From contig NZ_JAMGSL010000013.1 in the NCBI RefSeq assembly GCF_025195125.1, positions 155,583 to 219,582 of the forward strand: a stretch of DNA of 64,000 nt. The letters are read 5' to 3'. The position numbers were made by a program, and so were the translations under genes. This document shows positions 50,712-60,935 of the stretch, piece after piece (position 1 is the first letter of the stretch; every line of letters begins with the position of its first letter). The notes beneath the pieces are model-generated. The model had not been told where the DNA came from. It did not search any database and saw only the letters and a program-made list of their open reading frames with translations. The stretch comes from Streptomyces sp. Je 1-79. GTDB taxonomy: Bacteria > Actinomycetota > Actinomycetes > Streptomycetales > Streptomycetaceae.

Positions 50712-52231
50712 AGCGCCCCACCCTCTCCCTGATCGCGGTCGCCACCGCCCTCGCCGCGGTCACCGGCTTCGCCGCCCTGACCGCGCCCGACGGCTCGACC
50801 TCCGCGGGGGCCAAGGCCCCCGCGAAGCTGCCCGTGGAGCGCTCCAGCCTGCTCTGCCCGGCGCCCGCCACGTCCGAGGTGGCCGAGACGGACTACACCT
50901 CGTACACCCCGGCCTCCGGAACCGGCGCCGGAACAGGAACCGGAGCCGGAGCCACCGCCAAGGCCCAGCTCAAGGCCGCCCCGACCGCCGCCACCCCCGG
51001 CAGCACCACGACGAAGAAGCCCGCGGCCGCCAAGGCCCCGGCGACCGTCACCCAGCCCGGCAAGCCCGTCTCCGCCGAGGCGAACGGCGCCACCGCCCCC
51101 GCCCTGACGGGTTCGGCCACCGGCAGCCTCGCCCCCGGCTGGACGGTCCAGCAGACCACCGTCGTCCCGGCGGGAGGGTCGCGCGGTCTGCTCGGCGTCA
51201 CCTGCACCGCCCCCGACACGGACTTCTGGTTCCCCGCCGCCTCCACGGCCAAGGAACGCCAGGACTACGTCCATCTCACCAACCCCGACGACACCGCCGC
51301 CGTCGCCGACATCGAGCTGTACGGCGCCGAGGGCGAACTCAAGACGCAGCTGACCGAGGGCATCCCCGTCCCGGCCCACTCCAGCGTCCCCGTCCTGCTC
51401 TCCACGCTCACCGGCGAGGCCCCGGCGGCCGACCTGACCGTCCACGTCACGACCCGCAGCGGCCGCGTCGGCGCGGTCGTCGGCGCCGCCGACGACAAGC
51501 TCGGCAGCGACTGGCTCCCCGCCTCCGCCGACCCGGCCGGCACCGCCGTCCTGCCCGGCATCCCCTCCGACGCGACCTCGGTGCGCCTGGTGGCGTACGC
51601 ACCCGGCGAGGACGACGCCGAGCTGAAGATCCAGCTCGTCGGCGAGACCGGCACGATCGTTCCGGCGAGCGCGGAGTCCCTGCACGTGAAGTCGGGCATG
51701 ACCGCGGCCGTCGACCTCGCCGACCTCACCCGGGGCGAGGCCGGCTCCCTGCTGCTCACCCCCTCGGACGCCAAGAAGCCGACCCCCTTCGTGGCCGCCC
51801 TCCGCGTCGTGCGGGGCAAGGGCGACAAGCAGGAGGTCGCGTACATCCCGGCCACCGCGGCGATCACCGCGCGGGCCACCGTCGCCGACAACCGCTCGTC
51901 CGGCTCGACGCTCACGCTGACCGCGCCGGGCGCCGCCGCCCAGGTCAAGGTCACCGCCTCGGCCGGTACGGGCGCCGGCTCGCCGGTCTCCAGGACGGTC
52001 ACGGTCAAGGCGGGGACGACGGCGAAGGTGACCGACCTGGTCCCGTCCGGCCTCAAGGGCTCCTACGCCCTGACGGTCGAACCGGTCTCGGGCGGCCCGG
52101 TCCACGCGGCCCGCATGCTGGCCCTCCCGGACGACGGCATCCCCATGTTCACGGTCCAGACCCTCGCGGACGACCGGGGCACGGTCGAGGTCCCGACGGC
52201 GAAGCAGGACCTCTCGGTCCTGGACGACTGA
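50708..52231 (+). CDS. Secreted DUF5719-type protein, partner of the glycosyltransferase
   Basis: A 507-residue exported protein. A signal anchor (about 7-27) is followed by a Thr/Ala/Gly-rich linker (about 60-130) and repeated beta-sandwich domains, with HLTNPDDTAAVADIELYG and later VKVTASAGTGAGSP. This is the DUF5719 pattern of actinobacteria, in which the gene always follows the large GT2 gene. GTG 50708 overlaps that gene's stop, so the products are made together and may form one envelope complex. Function is unknown. Confidence 0.78.
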   Translation: MKRPTLSLIAVATALAAVTGFAALTAPDGSTSAGAKAPAKLPVERSSLLCPAPATSEVAETDYTSYTPASGTGAGTGTGAGATAKAQLKAAPTAATPGSTTTKKPAAAKAPATVTQPGKPVSAEANGATAPALTGSATGSLAPGWTVQQTTVVPAGGSRGLLGVTCTAPDTDFWFPAASTAKERQDYVHLTNPDDTAAVADIELYGAEGELKTQLTEGIPVPAHSSVPVLLSTLTGEAPAADLTVHVTTRSGRVGAVVGAADDKLGSDWLPASADPAGTAVLPGIPSDATSVRLVAYAPGEDDAELKIQLVGETGTIVPASAESLHVKSGMTAAVDLADLTRGEAGSLLLTPSDAKKPTPFVAALRVVRGKGDKQEVAYIPATAAITARATVADNRSSGSTLTLTAPGAAAQVKVTASAGTGAGSPVSRTVTVKAGTTAKVTDLVPSGLKGSYALTVEPVSGGPVHAARMLALPDDGIPMFTVQTLADDRGTVEVPTAKQDLSVLDD

Positions 52232-52242
52232 CGACCACCCGA

Positions 52243-52266
52243 CGGGAGGGGTTACAGCCCTTCCCG
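52243..52266. terminator. Terminator between convergent genes
   Basis: CGGGAGGGG / CCCTTCCCG, 9 pairs with one G-U, extended by A-T; loop TTACAG. It separates the DUF5719 gene from the zincin-like gene. Confidence 0.7.
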
Positions 52267-52279
52267 TACGGGGTCAGGG

Positions 52280-52819
52280 TCAGTCCTGCCCGTACCGGGG
52301 ATCGACGGACTCGGGGGAGAGCCCCAGCAGCTCCGCGACCTGCTCGACCACGACCTCGTGGACCAGCAGCGCCCGCTCGTCCCGGCTCTTCGACCGGATC
52401 TCGACGGGCCGCCGGTAGACGACGACCCGGGCCGGACCGTCCTTCGCCGCGGGTGCCGAGCCGCCCAGCGGTACCGACTCGCCCGGCACCGTGGGCGGCA
52501 CGTCGAGCACCATGAACTCGACGTCCGCCAGCTGCGGCCAGCGCCGCTCCAGACGCTCCACCGAGTCCAGGACCAGATCGCGGAAGGTGTCGGCCCGACT
52601 GGCCGACAGCGGCACCTGCGGCGGGGCCACCGGCCCCCGCATCCCGCGGCCGTGACGGTCGCGGCGACGCGTCCGCGGCTCCACCGGATCAGGACGCGCC
52701 TCCGCGGGGCGCGCCTCGGCGGAGCGGGACTCGCCCCCGTGGGGCTCGCCGGCTGGGTGGCCGCCCGCGGGGGACTCGGCCGGACTGGACGAGGGGCGCG
52801 GCGGCACAGGACTGTCCAT
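52280..52819 (-). CDS. Zincin-like metallopeptidase family protein with degenerate site
   Basis: A 179-residue cytoplasmic protein. The N-terminal 70 residues are a disordered Pro/Glu/Arg tail. The rest fits the metallopeptidase (Zincin_1-like) family found between whiB2 and manB in actinobacteria (Rv3259 in M. tuberculosis by synteny). The expected HExxH zinc helix reads VHEVVVEQVAELLGL, so the first His-Glu is kept but the second His is missing. It may have no peptidase activity. Start 52819 is taken because the next upstream starts extend into a shared promoter region. Confidence 0.72.
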   Translation of the reverse strand: MDSPVPPRPSSSPAESPAGGHPAGEPHGGESRSAEARPAEARPDPVEPRTRRRDRHGRGMRGPVAPPQVPLSASRADTFRDLVLDSVERLERRWPQLADVEFMVLDVPPTVPGESVPLGGSAPAAKDGPARVVVYRRPVEIRSKSRDERALLVHEVVVEQVAELLGLSPESVDPRYGQD

Positions 52820-53156
52820 CACTGACGCAGCGTAACTCTCCTCGGTGTCAGTCGACCTTTGCGCACACGTGCCACCGCGATTCGCCCCCGCCCGGGCTGT
52901 CGATAGTTGAACGTTCCGGCCAAGCACGGGCTCGATTCCATAGGGTCCCGCGATCGGCCATCTGGCCGTGGTTGACCGGATTCCTGTCGGACGTTGTCCG
53001 GATCGACGTCCGCCACCGCCCCCGTTCCCCTCCTTACGCGCAGGTCAGGAAGGCGACCCGGAGAGGGGTCGTGGCGGACGTCACACCGCGACACGGTGGA
53101 GTGACCTGGTGGAGAGTCGTCGCGGCCCGCTCAAGAGTGCGGTACCGTCCAACGTC
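52820..53156. promoter_or_regulatory. 337-bp divergent region, with a 14-bp palindrome
   Basis: No gene seen. CGGCCA-TC-TGGCCG (52955-52968) is a perfect inverted repeat lying between the divergent zincin-like and DUF3499 genes. TACCGT (53143-53148), nine bases before the GTG of the DUF3499 gene, could be the -10 of a leaderless transcript. Confidence 0.4.
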
Positions 53157-53540
53157 GTGAGCCCTGTACGTCGCTGTTCGCGCACTGCGTGCGGCCGCCC
53201 TGCCGTCGCGACACTGACGTACGTCTATGCCGACTCGACTGCGGTCCTCGGCCCGCTCGCCACCTACGCCGAGCCCCACTGCTACGACCTGTGTGCCGAA
53301 CACAGCGAGCGCCTCACCGCGCCGCGCGGCTGGGAGGTCGTCCGGCTCTCCGACGGCTCCGCCCCGTCGCGCCCCAGCGGTGACGACCTGGAAGCCCTGG
53401 CCAACGCGGTACGGGAGGCGGCCCGCCCCCAGGAGCGCGCGGCCGGGGCCGGAGGCAAGGGCGGCGGAGGCCGCGGCGGGGACCCCGTGGAGGTCGGCCG
53501 CCGCGGACACCTGCGCGTCCTGCGCTCCCCCGACTCCTGA
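53157..53540 (+). CDS. DUF3499 family small zinc-ribbon-like protein
   Basis: A 127-residue protein. Two Cys pairs, C7/C12 (RRCSRTACGRP) and C42/C46 (HCYDLCAEH), with His49, suggest a bound zinc. The middle is TYVYADSTAVLGPLATYAEP, typical of the DUF3499 family, seen only in actinobacteria and next to manB (Rv3258c position). The C-terminal third is a Gly-rich tail. GTG 53157 is chosen as the family begins MSPVRRCSR. Role unknown. Confidence 0.82.
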   Translation: MSPVRRCSRTACGRPAVATLTYVYADSTAVLGPLATYAEPHCYDLCAEHSERLTAPRGWEVVRLSDGSAPSRPSGDDLEALANAVREAARPQERAAGAGGKGGGGRGGDPVEVGRRGHLRVLRSPDS

Positions 53541-53696
53541 GCCTCACGCCCCTGGGCTTCCCCTGATTTCCAGCCTCTCGGACCCCTGACCGTCCAAGGC
53601 GCTCTGCCCTCCCGCGAGCGGCCCCCGGTAGGTTGGGCCTCCTGTACACGCGCCGCACACGCGTGCCGATGATGGCGTATTCAGGAGGGTTGTTCC

Positions 53697-55064
53697 GTGG
53701 CTGCTGATCTGTCGCAGATCGTGAAGGCGTACGACGTCCGCGGGGTGGTGCCGGATCAGTGGGACGAGACGCTCGCCGAGCTGTTCGGCGCCGCGTTCGT
53801 CCAGGTGACCGCCGCCGAGGCGATCGTGGTCGGTCACGACATGCGGCCCTCGTCGCCCGGCCTGTCGGGCGCCTTCGCCCGTGGCGCGGCCCGGCTCGGC
53901 GCCGACGTCACCCTGATCGGGCTCTGCTCGACCGACCAGCTCTACTTCGCCTCGGGCAGCCTCGATCTGCCGGGCGCGATGTTCACCGCCTCGCACAACC
54001 CCGCCCAGTACAACGGCATCAAGATGTGCCGCGCGGGCGCCGCCCCGGTCGGCCAGGACACCGGCCTCTCCGAGATCCGTACGCTCGTCGAGCGCTGGAC
54101 GGAGGAGGGCGCCCCCGAAGCCGCCCCCACGGCCGGCACGATCACCGAGCGGGACACCCTCGCCGACTACGCCGCGCACCTGAAGGCGCTGGTGGACCTG
54201 ACCTCGATCCGGCCCCTGAAGGTCGTCGTGGACGCGGGCAACGGCATGGGCGGTCACACCGTTCCCACCGTCTTCGCGGGCCTCCCGCTGGATCTCGTAC
54301 CGATGTACTTCGAGCTCGACGGCACCTTCCCGAACCACGAGGCCAACCCGCTCGACCCGGCCAACATCGTCGACCTCCAGGCCCGTGTCCGGGCCGAGGG
54401 CGCCGACCTCGGCCTCGCCTTCGACGGCGACGCGGACCGCTGCTTCGTCGTCGACGAGCGCGGCGAGGCGGTCTCCCCGTCCGCGATCACGGCGCTCGTC
54501 GCCGCCCGCGAGCTGGCGAAGACCCCCGGCGGCACGATCATCCACAACCTGATCACCTCCTGGTCGGTCCCCGAGGTCGTGCGCGAGAACGGCGGCGAGC
54601 CGGTCCGCACCCGCGTCGGCCACTCCTTCATCAAGGAGGAGATGGCGAAGACGGGCGCGATCTTCGGCGGCGAGCACTCGGCGCACTACTACTTCAAGGA
54701 CTTCTGGAACGCCGATACGGGCATGCTCGCCGCGCTCCACGTCCTCGCCGCCCTCGGTGGCCAGGACGGTCCGCTGTCCGAGCTGGTCTCCTCGTACGAC
54801 CGCTACGTGGGCTCGGGCGAGATCAACTCGACCGTCTCCGACCAGGCCGGGCGTACGGCGGCCGTCAGGGCGGCCTTCGGCGGCCAGGACGGCGTCACCG
54901 TCGATGAGCTGGACGGCCTGACGGTGGCGGCGGCCGACTGGTGGTTCAACCTGCGCCCGTCCAACACCGAACCGCTCCTGCGGCTGAACGTGGAGGCCGC
55001 CGACGAGGCCACCATGGCCAAGATCCGCGACGAGGTCCTGGACCTGGTCCGCGCGACCGGCTGA
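53697..55064 (+). CDS. manB: Phosphomannomutase/phosphoglucomutase ManB
   Basis: A 455-residue alpha-D-phosphohexomutase. The phospho-serine loop is MFTASHNPAQYNG (Ser99), the metal loop AFDGDADRCF, the sugar loop GGEHSAHYYF and the phosphate loop LRPSNTEPLLRL. It interconverts mannose-6-phosphate and mannose-1-phosphate. With ManA (56916) and the guanylyltransferase (40544) it gives the complete path to GDP-mannose, needed for glycoprotein and lipoglycan mannosylation. The start codon is GTG 53697, preceded by AGGAGGG. Confidence 0.95.
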   Translation: MAADLSQIVKAYDVRGVVPDQWDETLAELFGAAFVQVTAAEAIVVGHDMRPSSPGLSGAFARGAARLGADVTLIGLCSTDQLYFASGSLDLPGAMFTASHNPAQYNGIKMCRAGAAPVGQDTGLSEIRTLVERWTEEGAPEAAPTAGTITERDTLADYAAHLKALVDLTSIRPLKVVVDAGNGMGGHTVPTVFAGLPLDLVPMYFELDGTFPNHEANPLDPANIVDLQARVRAEGADLGLAFDGDADRCFVVDERGEAVSPSAITALVAARELAKTPGGTIIHNLITSWSVPEVVRENGGEPVRTRVGHSFIKEEMAKTGAIFGGEHSAHYYFKDFWNADTGMLAALHVLAALGGQDGPLSELVSSYDRYVGSGEINSTVSDQAGRTAAVRAAFGGQDGVTVDELDGLTVAAADWWFNLRPSNTEPLLRLNVEAADEATMAKIRDEVLDLVRATG

Positions 55065-55075
55065 CGTGGTTCTCC

Positions 55076-55125
55076 CCGCCGGGAAACGGGGTGGGTGCCG
55101 AGCCGCGCGCCCCGTTTCCCGGCGG
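55076..55125 (+). terminator. Terminator/attenuator after manB
   Basis: Perfect 16-bp stem (55076-55091 with 55110-55125; CCGCCGGGAAACGGGG arm) and an 18-nt loop. It starts 12 bp after the manB stop and 57 bp before the next start, so read-through may be partial. Confidence 0.85.
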
Positions 55126-55181
55126 TAGGCTGACCTGGCCCGAAGGGCAGCACCACCATCGTCTGTTCGAAGGGACACCTC

Positions 55182-55364
55182 ATGCCGCTCGAAGCCGGCC
55201 TCCTGGAGATCCTGGCCTGCCCGGCGTGCCACGCGCCGCTGAACGACCGCACGGCGGCCGAGACTCCCGAACTGATCTGCACCAGCCCCGACTGCGGGCT
55301 CGCCTACCCGGTCCGCGACGGAATCCCGGTGCTCCTGGTCGACGAGGCCCGCCGCCCGCAGTAG
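55182..55364 (+). CDS. Trm112-family small zinc protein
   Basis: A 60-residue Trm112/YcaR-like protein, full length. Cysteines C13, C16 (LACPACHAPL), C33 and C38 (LICTSPDCGLAYPVRDGIP) form the zinc site. Eukaryotic Trm112 activates methyltransferases; bacterial relatives of this size are of unclear role. In actinobacteria the gene always sits between manB and the SIS protein. Confidence 0.85.
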   Translation: MPLEAGLLEILACPACHAPLNDRTAAETPELICTSPDCGLAYPVRDGIPVLLVDEARRPQ

Positions 55365-55395
55365 GCCGCCGACGGCGAGGGACCCGTACGGGAAG

Positions 55396-55428
55396 ACCCG
55401 CACCTCTGTGTCCACAGGTGGTGCGGGT
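55396..55428 (+). terminator. Probable terminator after the Trm112-like gene
   Basis: ACCCGCACC-T-CTGTG with CACAG-GT-GGTGCGGGT: 14 pairs with a small internal loop and a 2-nt turn (TC), 32 bp after the stop. Confidence 0.65.
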
Positions 55429-55479
55429 GGGAGCCGGCCGAAGACCGGGCGCACACAGCCCCGCACCGGCCGCCCCGCT

Positions 55480-55606
55480 CCCGCACGGCACCGCCCCGCA
55501 CGGCATCGCACCGGCCCGCACCGGCCAGCCACGTACCGGCACGCCACGAGCCCGCACGCGCACGCCACGCACCCGCACGCCACGAGCCCGCACCCGCCCC
55601 GTACCC
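55480..55606. repeat. Short direct repeats in the gap before the SIS gene
   Basis: Repeated CGCACGCCACG(A/C) and GCACCGGCC(C/A) words, such as CGGCACGCCACGAGCCCGCA and CCGCACGCCACGAGCCCGCA. No gene is seen in this 251-bp gap. Confidence 0.6.
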
Positions 55607-55615
55607 GGAGGCCCC

Positions 55616-56806
55616 ATGCTCGACGAGACCCTCCTCGACGCCCCGGACGCCCTCGCCCTCGCCGACCGCCGCAGCCTCCTGCGCGGCGCGGCCGAGGCCG
55701 GCGCACGGGTGCGGACCGCCGCCCGCCACGCCACCGAAGCCGGAGTCTCCGAGCTCAGCCCCGAGGGCCGCCCCCGCGCCGTGCTCGTCGCCGGACCCGG
55801 CACCGCCGCCGCGGGCGTCGCCGACCTGGTCGGCGCCCTCGCCGGAGCCGCGGCCCCCGTCATCCGCCTCCAGCCGACCGGCGTCGCACCCGCCGCCGGC
55901 GCCCTGCGCTGGGCCCTGCCCGGCTGGGCCGGCTCCGTGGACCTGCTCCTGATCCCGACCATCGACGGCTCCGAGCCCGGCCTCGCGCTCCTCGCCGAGC
56001 AGGCGTACCGCCGCGGCATCACCGTCGTCGCCGTCGCCCCGAAGACCTCCCCGCTCGCCGAGACGGTCAGCGCGCCGCGCGGACTGCTCGTGCCGTTGGC
56101 GATGGCTCCGCACGAGAGCGCCGAGGAGTACGAGGAGACCCTCGCCGCCGGCCCCGGTGCGCTGTGGGCCCTCTTCACCCCGCTCCTCGCCCTGCTCGAC
56201 CGCGTCGGCCTGGTCGAAGCGCCGTCCGAGACGCTGGAGAAGGTCGCCGACCGCCTCGACAGCACGGCCGAACGCTGCGGCCCGGCCATCGCCACGTACA
56301 GCAACCCCGCCAAGACGCTCGCCGCCGAACTCGCCGACTCGCTGCCGCTGATCTGGACCGAGGGCGACGCCGCCGGCCCCGTGGGCCGCCGCTTCGCCGC
56401 CGTACTGGCCGAACTGGCCGGGCTGCCCGCGCTCGCCGCCGAGCTGCCCGAGGCCCTGCCCGCTCACGGCGTCCTGCTCGCCGGTGACTACGCCGCCGGC
56501 GCCGACCCCGACGACTTCTTCCGCGACCGGGTCGACGAGCAGCAGGCCCTGCGCGCCCGCGTCGTCCTGCTGCGCGACCGGCCGGCCGACGCCGGCGGAC
56601 TGACCGCCGCACCCGCCGCCCGCGAGCTGGCCCTCAGCCACGGCACCGCCATCAGCGAGCTGGAACCGCTGGCATCGGAGGAGGCGCCGGGGGAGAGCGG
56701 CGAACTCCTGGAGACCCTGGCCGAACTGCTCGCCGTCACCGACTTCGCCGCCGTCTACCTGTCCCTGGCCTCGGCCGGGATCGCACCACCCCACCCGCCC
56801 GCATAG
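55616..56806 (+). CDS. SIS-domain sugar isomerase-like protein (phosphomannose isomerase type II-like)
   Basis: A 396-residue protein with a double SIS-like fold: VLVAGPGTAAAGVADLVGAL near residue 60, VDLLLIPTIDGSEPGLALL near 115, and TYSNPAKTLAAELADSLPLIWTEGD near 225. Some members of this bifunctional phosphoglucose/phosphomannose isomerase group are active. In this locus (Rv3256c-like position) the catalytic residues are only partly clear, so a structural or regulatory role is possible. ATG 55616 follows GGAGG. It is on the way from manB to manA, so involvement in mannose supply is likely. Confidence 0.78.
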   Translation: MLDETLLDAPDALALADRRSLLRGAAEAGARVRTAARHATEAGVSELSPEGRPRAVLVAGPGTAAAGVADLVGALAGAAAPVIRLQPTGVAPAAGALRWALPGWAGSVDLLLIPTIDGSEPGLALLAEQAYRRGITVVAVAPKTSPLAETVSAPRGLLVPLAMAPHESAEEYEETLAAGPGALWALFTPLLALLDRVGLVEAPSETLEKVADRLDSTAERCGPAIATYSNPAKTLAAELADSLPLIWTEGDAAGPVGRRFAAVLAELAGLPALAAELPEALPAHGVLLAGDYAAGADPDDFFRDRVDEQQALRARVVLLRDRPADAGGLTAAPAARELALSHGTAISELEPLASEEAPGESGELLETLAELLAVTDFAAVYLSLASAGIAPPHPPA

Positions 56807-56915
56807 CCCGTCACCCGCCGTTCGCACACCACGTCACCACCCGTCCCACGACGCCGCCACGTCCCACGACGCCACCTCACCTCCATCACCGCACTGAGGA
56901 AAGCTGGAAGGCTCC

Positions 56916-58067
56916 ATGGACCGCCTCGTCAACACCGTCCGCCCCTACGCCTGGGGTTCCACCACGGCCATCCCGGAACTGCTCGGGACCGCCCCCACCG
57001 GTGAGCCCCAGGCCGAGATGTGGATGGGCGCCCACCCCGGAGCCCCCTCCCGTACGGAGCGCGGACCGCTCAACGAGGTGGTCGACGCCGATCCCGTACG
57101 CGAACTGGGCGCCCCGGCCGTCGGGAAGTTCGGCCCGCACCTCCCCTTCCTCCTCAAGCTCCTCGCCGCCGGCGCCCCGCTCTCCCTCCAGGTCCACCCC
57201 GACCTCGCGCAGGCGAAGGCCGGATTTGCCGCCGAGGAGGCGGCCGGCGTCCCGATCGACGCGCCGCACCGCAACTACAAGGACGCCAACCACAAGCCCG
57301 AACTCATCTGCGCCCTCACGCCGTTCAACGGGCTGTGCGGCTTCCGCGACCCGATCGAGGCCGCCGACACCATCGCCGCGCTCGGCGTCGACTCCCTCAA
57401 GCCGTACGTCGACCTGCTCCACGCCCACCCCGAAGAGGCCGCGCTGCGCGAGGTCATGACCGCGCTGCTCACCGCCGACCGCGAAGAGCTGGCGCACACC
57501 GTCACCGAGGCCGCGGACGCCGCCGCCCGCCTGGGCGGCGCCCACGCCCCGTACGCCACCCTCGCCCACCACTTCCCGGGCGACGCGGGTGTCATCGCCG
57601 CCATGCTGCTCAACCCGGTCCAACTCCAGCCCGGCGAAGCCCTCTACCTCGGCGCGGGCGTCCCGCACGCCTACCTCGACGGCCTCGGCGTCGAGATCAT
57701 GGCCAACTCCGACAACGTGCTGCGCTGCGGCCTCACGCCCAAGCACGTCGACGTCCCGGAGCTGCTGCGGATCGTCCGCTTCGAACCGACGGAACCGGCC
57801 GTACTGCGCCCGGAGGCCTCCCCGTCGGGCGAGGAGGTCTACGACACTCCCATCGACGAGTTCCGCCTCTCCCGTTTCGTACGGGCCGAGGGCGCCGCCC
57901 CCACCGACGTCACCGCCGCCACCCCGCAGATCCTGCTCGCCGTCGCGGGCCGGCCCAAGGCGGGCGAAGTGACCCTCGCCCCCGGAGAGTCCGTCTTCGT
58001 ACCGGCAGGCGAATCGACCGAACTGTCCGGTACGGGAACGGTCTTCCGCGCCACCGTCGTCGCCTGA
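56916..58067 (+). CDS. manA: Mannose-6-phosphate isomerase, class I (ManA)
   Basis: A 383-residue type I cupin isomerase. The zinc-site residues are visible at Q92/H94 (SLQVHPDL), the Glu in DANHKPELICAL and the later His in LGAGVPHAYLDGLGVEIMANSDNVLR. It interconverts fructose-6-phosphate and mannose-6-phosphate, feeding ManB. GGAAGG lies before ATG 56916. The C-terminal 90 residues form a second cupin-like beta domain, as usual. Confidence 0.95.
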   Translation: MDRLVNTVRPYAWGSTTAIPELLGTAPTGEPQAEMWMGAHPGAPSRTERGPLNEVVDADPVRELGAPAVGKFGPHLPFLLKLLAAGAPLSLQVHPDLAQAKAGFAAEEAAGVPIDAPHRNYKDANHKPELICALTPFNGLCGFRDPIEAADTIAALGVDSLKPYVDLLHAHPEEAALREVMTALLTADREELAHTVTEAADAAARLGGAHAPYATLAHHFPGDAGVIAAMLLNPVQLQPGEALYLGAGVPHAYLDGLGVEIMANSDNVLRCGLTPKHVDVPELLRIVRFEPTEPAVLRPEASPSGEEVYDTPIDEFRLSRFVRAEGAAPTDVTAATPQILLAVAGRPKAGEVTLAPGESVFVPAGESTELSGTGTVFRATVVA

Positions 58068-58133
58068 TGCAACAATGACCGGCCGAATGGCGGCAAGAGT
58101 GCCGGAGTACCGACGGAAGGAACACGTACACCC

Positions 58134-59108
58134 ATGAGCGCGTCAGGCGGAACCAAGGCGATCGTGGCGGCACTCGCCGCCAACCTCGCGATCGCGGTAG
58201 CCAAGTTCGTGGCGTTCCTCTTCAGTGGTTCGTCCTCGATGCTGGCCGAGAGCGTCCACTCCCTCGCCGACTCCGGCAACCAGGCCCTGCTGCTGCTCGG
58301 CGGCAAGAAGGCCAAGCGCGAGGCGACACCGCAGCACCCATTCGGCTATGGCCGCGAGCGCTACATCTACGCCTTCCTCGTCTCGATCGTGCTCTTCTCC
58401 GTCGGTGGCATGTTCGCCGTCTACGAGGGCTACGAGAAGATCAAGCACCCGCACCCGATCGAGGACTGGTACTGGCCGATCGGCGTCCTCGTCTTCGCGA
58501 TCATCGCCGAGACCTTCTCCTTCCGTACGGCCATCAAGGAGTCGAACGCGATCCGCGGCGGCCAGTCCTGGAAGGAGTTCGTGCGCCGCGCGAAGGCGCC
58601 CGAGCTCCCGGTCGTCCTCCTGGAGGACCTCGGCGCGCTCGTCGGCCTCTTCCTCGCCCTCGGCGGCGTCGGCGTCGCGCTCCTCACGGGCGACGGCGTC
58701 TGGGACGGCATCGGCACCCTCTGCATCGGTGTCCTGCTCATCGTGATCGCGATCGTCCTCGCCGCCGAGACGAAGTCGCTGCTGCTCGGCGAGTCCGCCG
58801 GCATCGAGCAGGTGAAGCAGATCGAGGAGGCGGTCGTCGACGGCGAGACCGTCACCCGCCTCATCCACATGCGCACGCTCCACCTGGGCCCCGAGGAGCT
58901 CCTCGTCGCGGCGAAGATCGCCGTACGACACGACGAGACGGCCACCGAGGTCGCCCACGCGATCAACGCGGCCGAGGAGCGCATCCGCGCGGCGGTCCCG
59001 ATCGCCCGGGTCATCTACCTGGAGCCGGACGTCTACAGCGAGTCGGCGGCGGCCGCGGGCGTGAACCCGGCCAAGTCCCCGGGCGGCCCGAGCACCCCGG
59101 ACCACTGA
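58134..59108 (+). CDS. Cation diffusion facilitator (CDF) transporter
   Basis: A 324-residue membrane protein of the CDF family. The first metal-site helix carries AESVHSLADSGNQALLLLG (HxxxD); five or six helices follow, and the C-terminal cytoplasmic domain has HMRTLHLGPEELLVAAKIAV. The second HxxxD is changed: the matching helix around VLLEDLGALVGLFLAL has ExxxD-like acids. CDF proteins export zinc, manganese or iron in exchange for protons. Substrate is not deducible. GGAAGGA precedes the start. Confidence 0.88.
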   Translation: MSASGGTKAIVAALAANLAIAVAKFVAFLFSGSSSMLAESVHSLADSGNQALLLLGGKKAKREATPQHPFGYGRERYIYAFLVSIVLFSVGGMFAVYEGYEKIKHPHPIEDWYWPIGVLVFAIIAETFSFRTAIKESNAIRGGQSWKEFVRRAKAPELPVVLLEDLGALVGLFLALGGVGVALLTGDGVWDGIGTLCIGVLLIVIAIVLAAETKSLLLGESAGIEQVKQIEEAVVDGETVTRLIHMRTLHLGPEELLVAAKIAVRHDETATEVAHAINAAEERIRAAVPIARVIYLEPDVYSESAAAAGVNPAKSPGGPSTPDH

Positions 59109-59414
59109 GGAGACCGGGCGGCCCTCTCTCGATCCTCTCCCGACCCTCTCCCGATGCGATGTCGAGGCCGGAACCAGCCGAATCCCGGGGGCGGGCGGAC
59201 TGTGGGTCGCTGCACTGATCGGTGTAGATTCGTGACCAGCCAGACGTCGCTGCTGATGGCGGTCGGGCGGTCCGCAAGGACCGGCCGAGGGAGAGAGGGC
59301 CTCCGACGACTGCACCGCGGGAGTACCCGGGCATTCGTGTGCCCTCTCCTCCATGTCGCGGTGCCAGGCGCCCCAACAGACCCTCGAACCCGATCCACGA
59401 GGAGCAGCCCAGTC
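59109..59414 (+). promoter_or_regulatory. ahcY leader with possible pseudoknot
   Basis: A 306-bp gap without a gene. TAGATT (59225-59230) may be a -10, though a good -35 is missing. Further down two 8-bp complementary pairs are interleaved: GAGAGGGC (59293-59300) with GCCCTCTC (59341-59348), and GCACCGCG (59312-59319) with CGCGGTGC (59357-59364). The A-B-A'-B' order would make an H-type pseudoknot. A local hairpin CGGG-AGTA-CCCG (59318-59329) competes with the second stem. It ends about 50 nt before the ahcY start. Confidence 0.45.
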
Positions 59415-60872
<1,458 letters not shown>

Positions 60873-60935
60873 TGCCGGGACGGACGGCGCCCGTGCACTG
60901 ACGCACGCCCGTCCCCCGCACCCGTAGAGGAAACA

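Noticed and set aside
59240..59414. Known SAH riboswitch in the ahcY leader
   Set aside because: The conserved core that I remember (GAGCGCUGC and matching AGGCUCG, CGGCGCUC segments) is not present. Kept only as an unnamed pseudoknot candidate.
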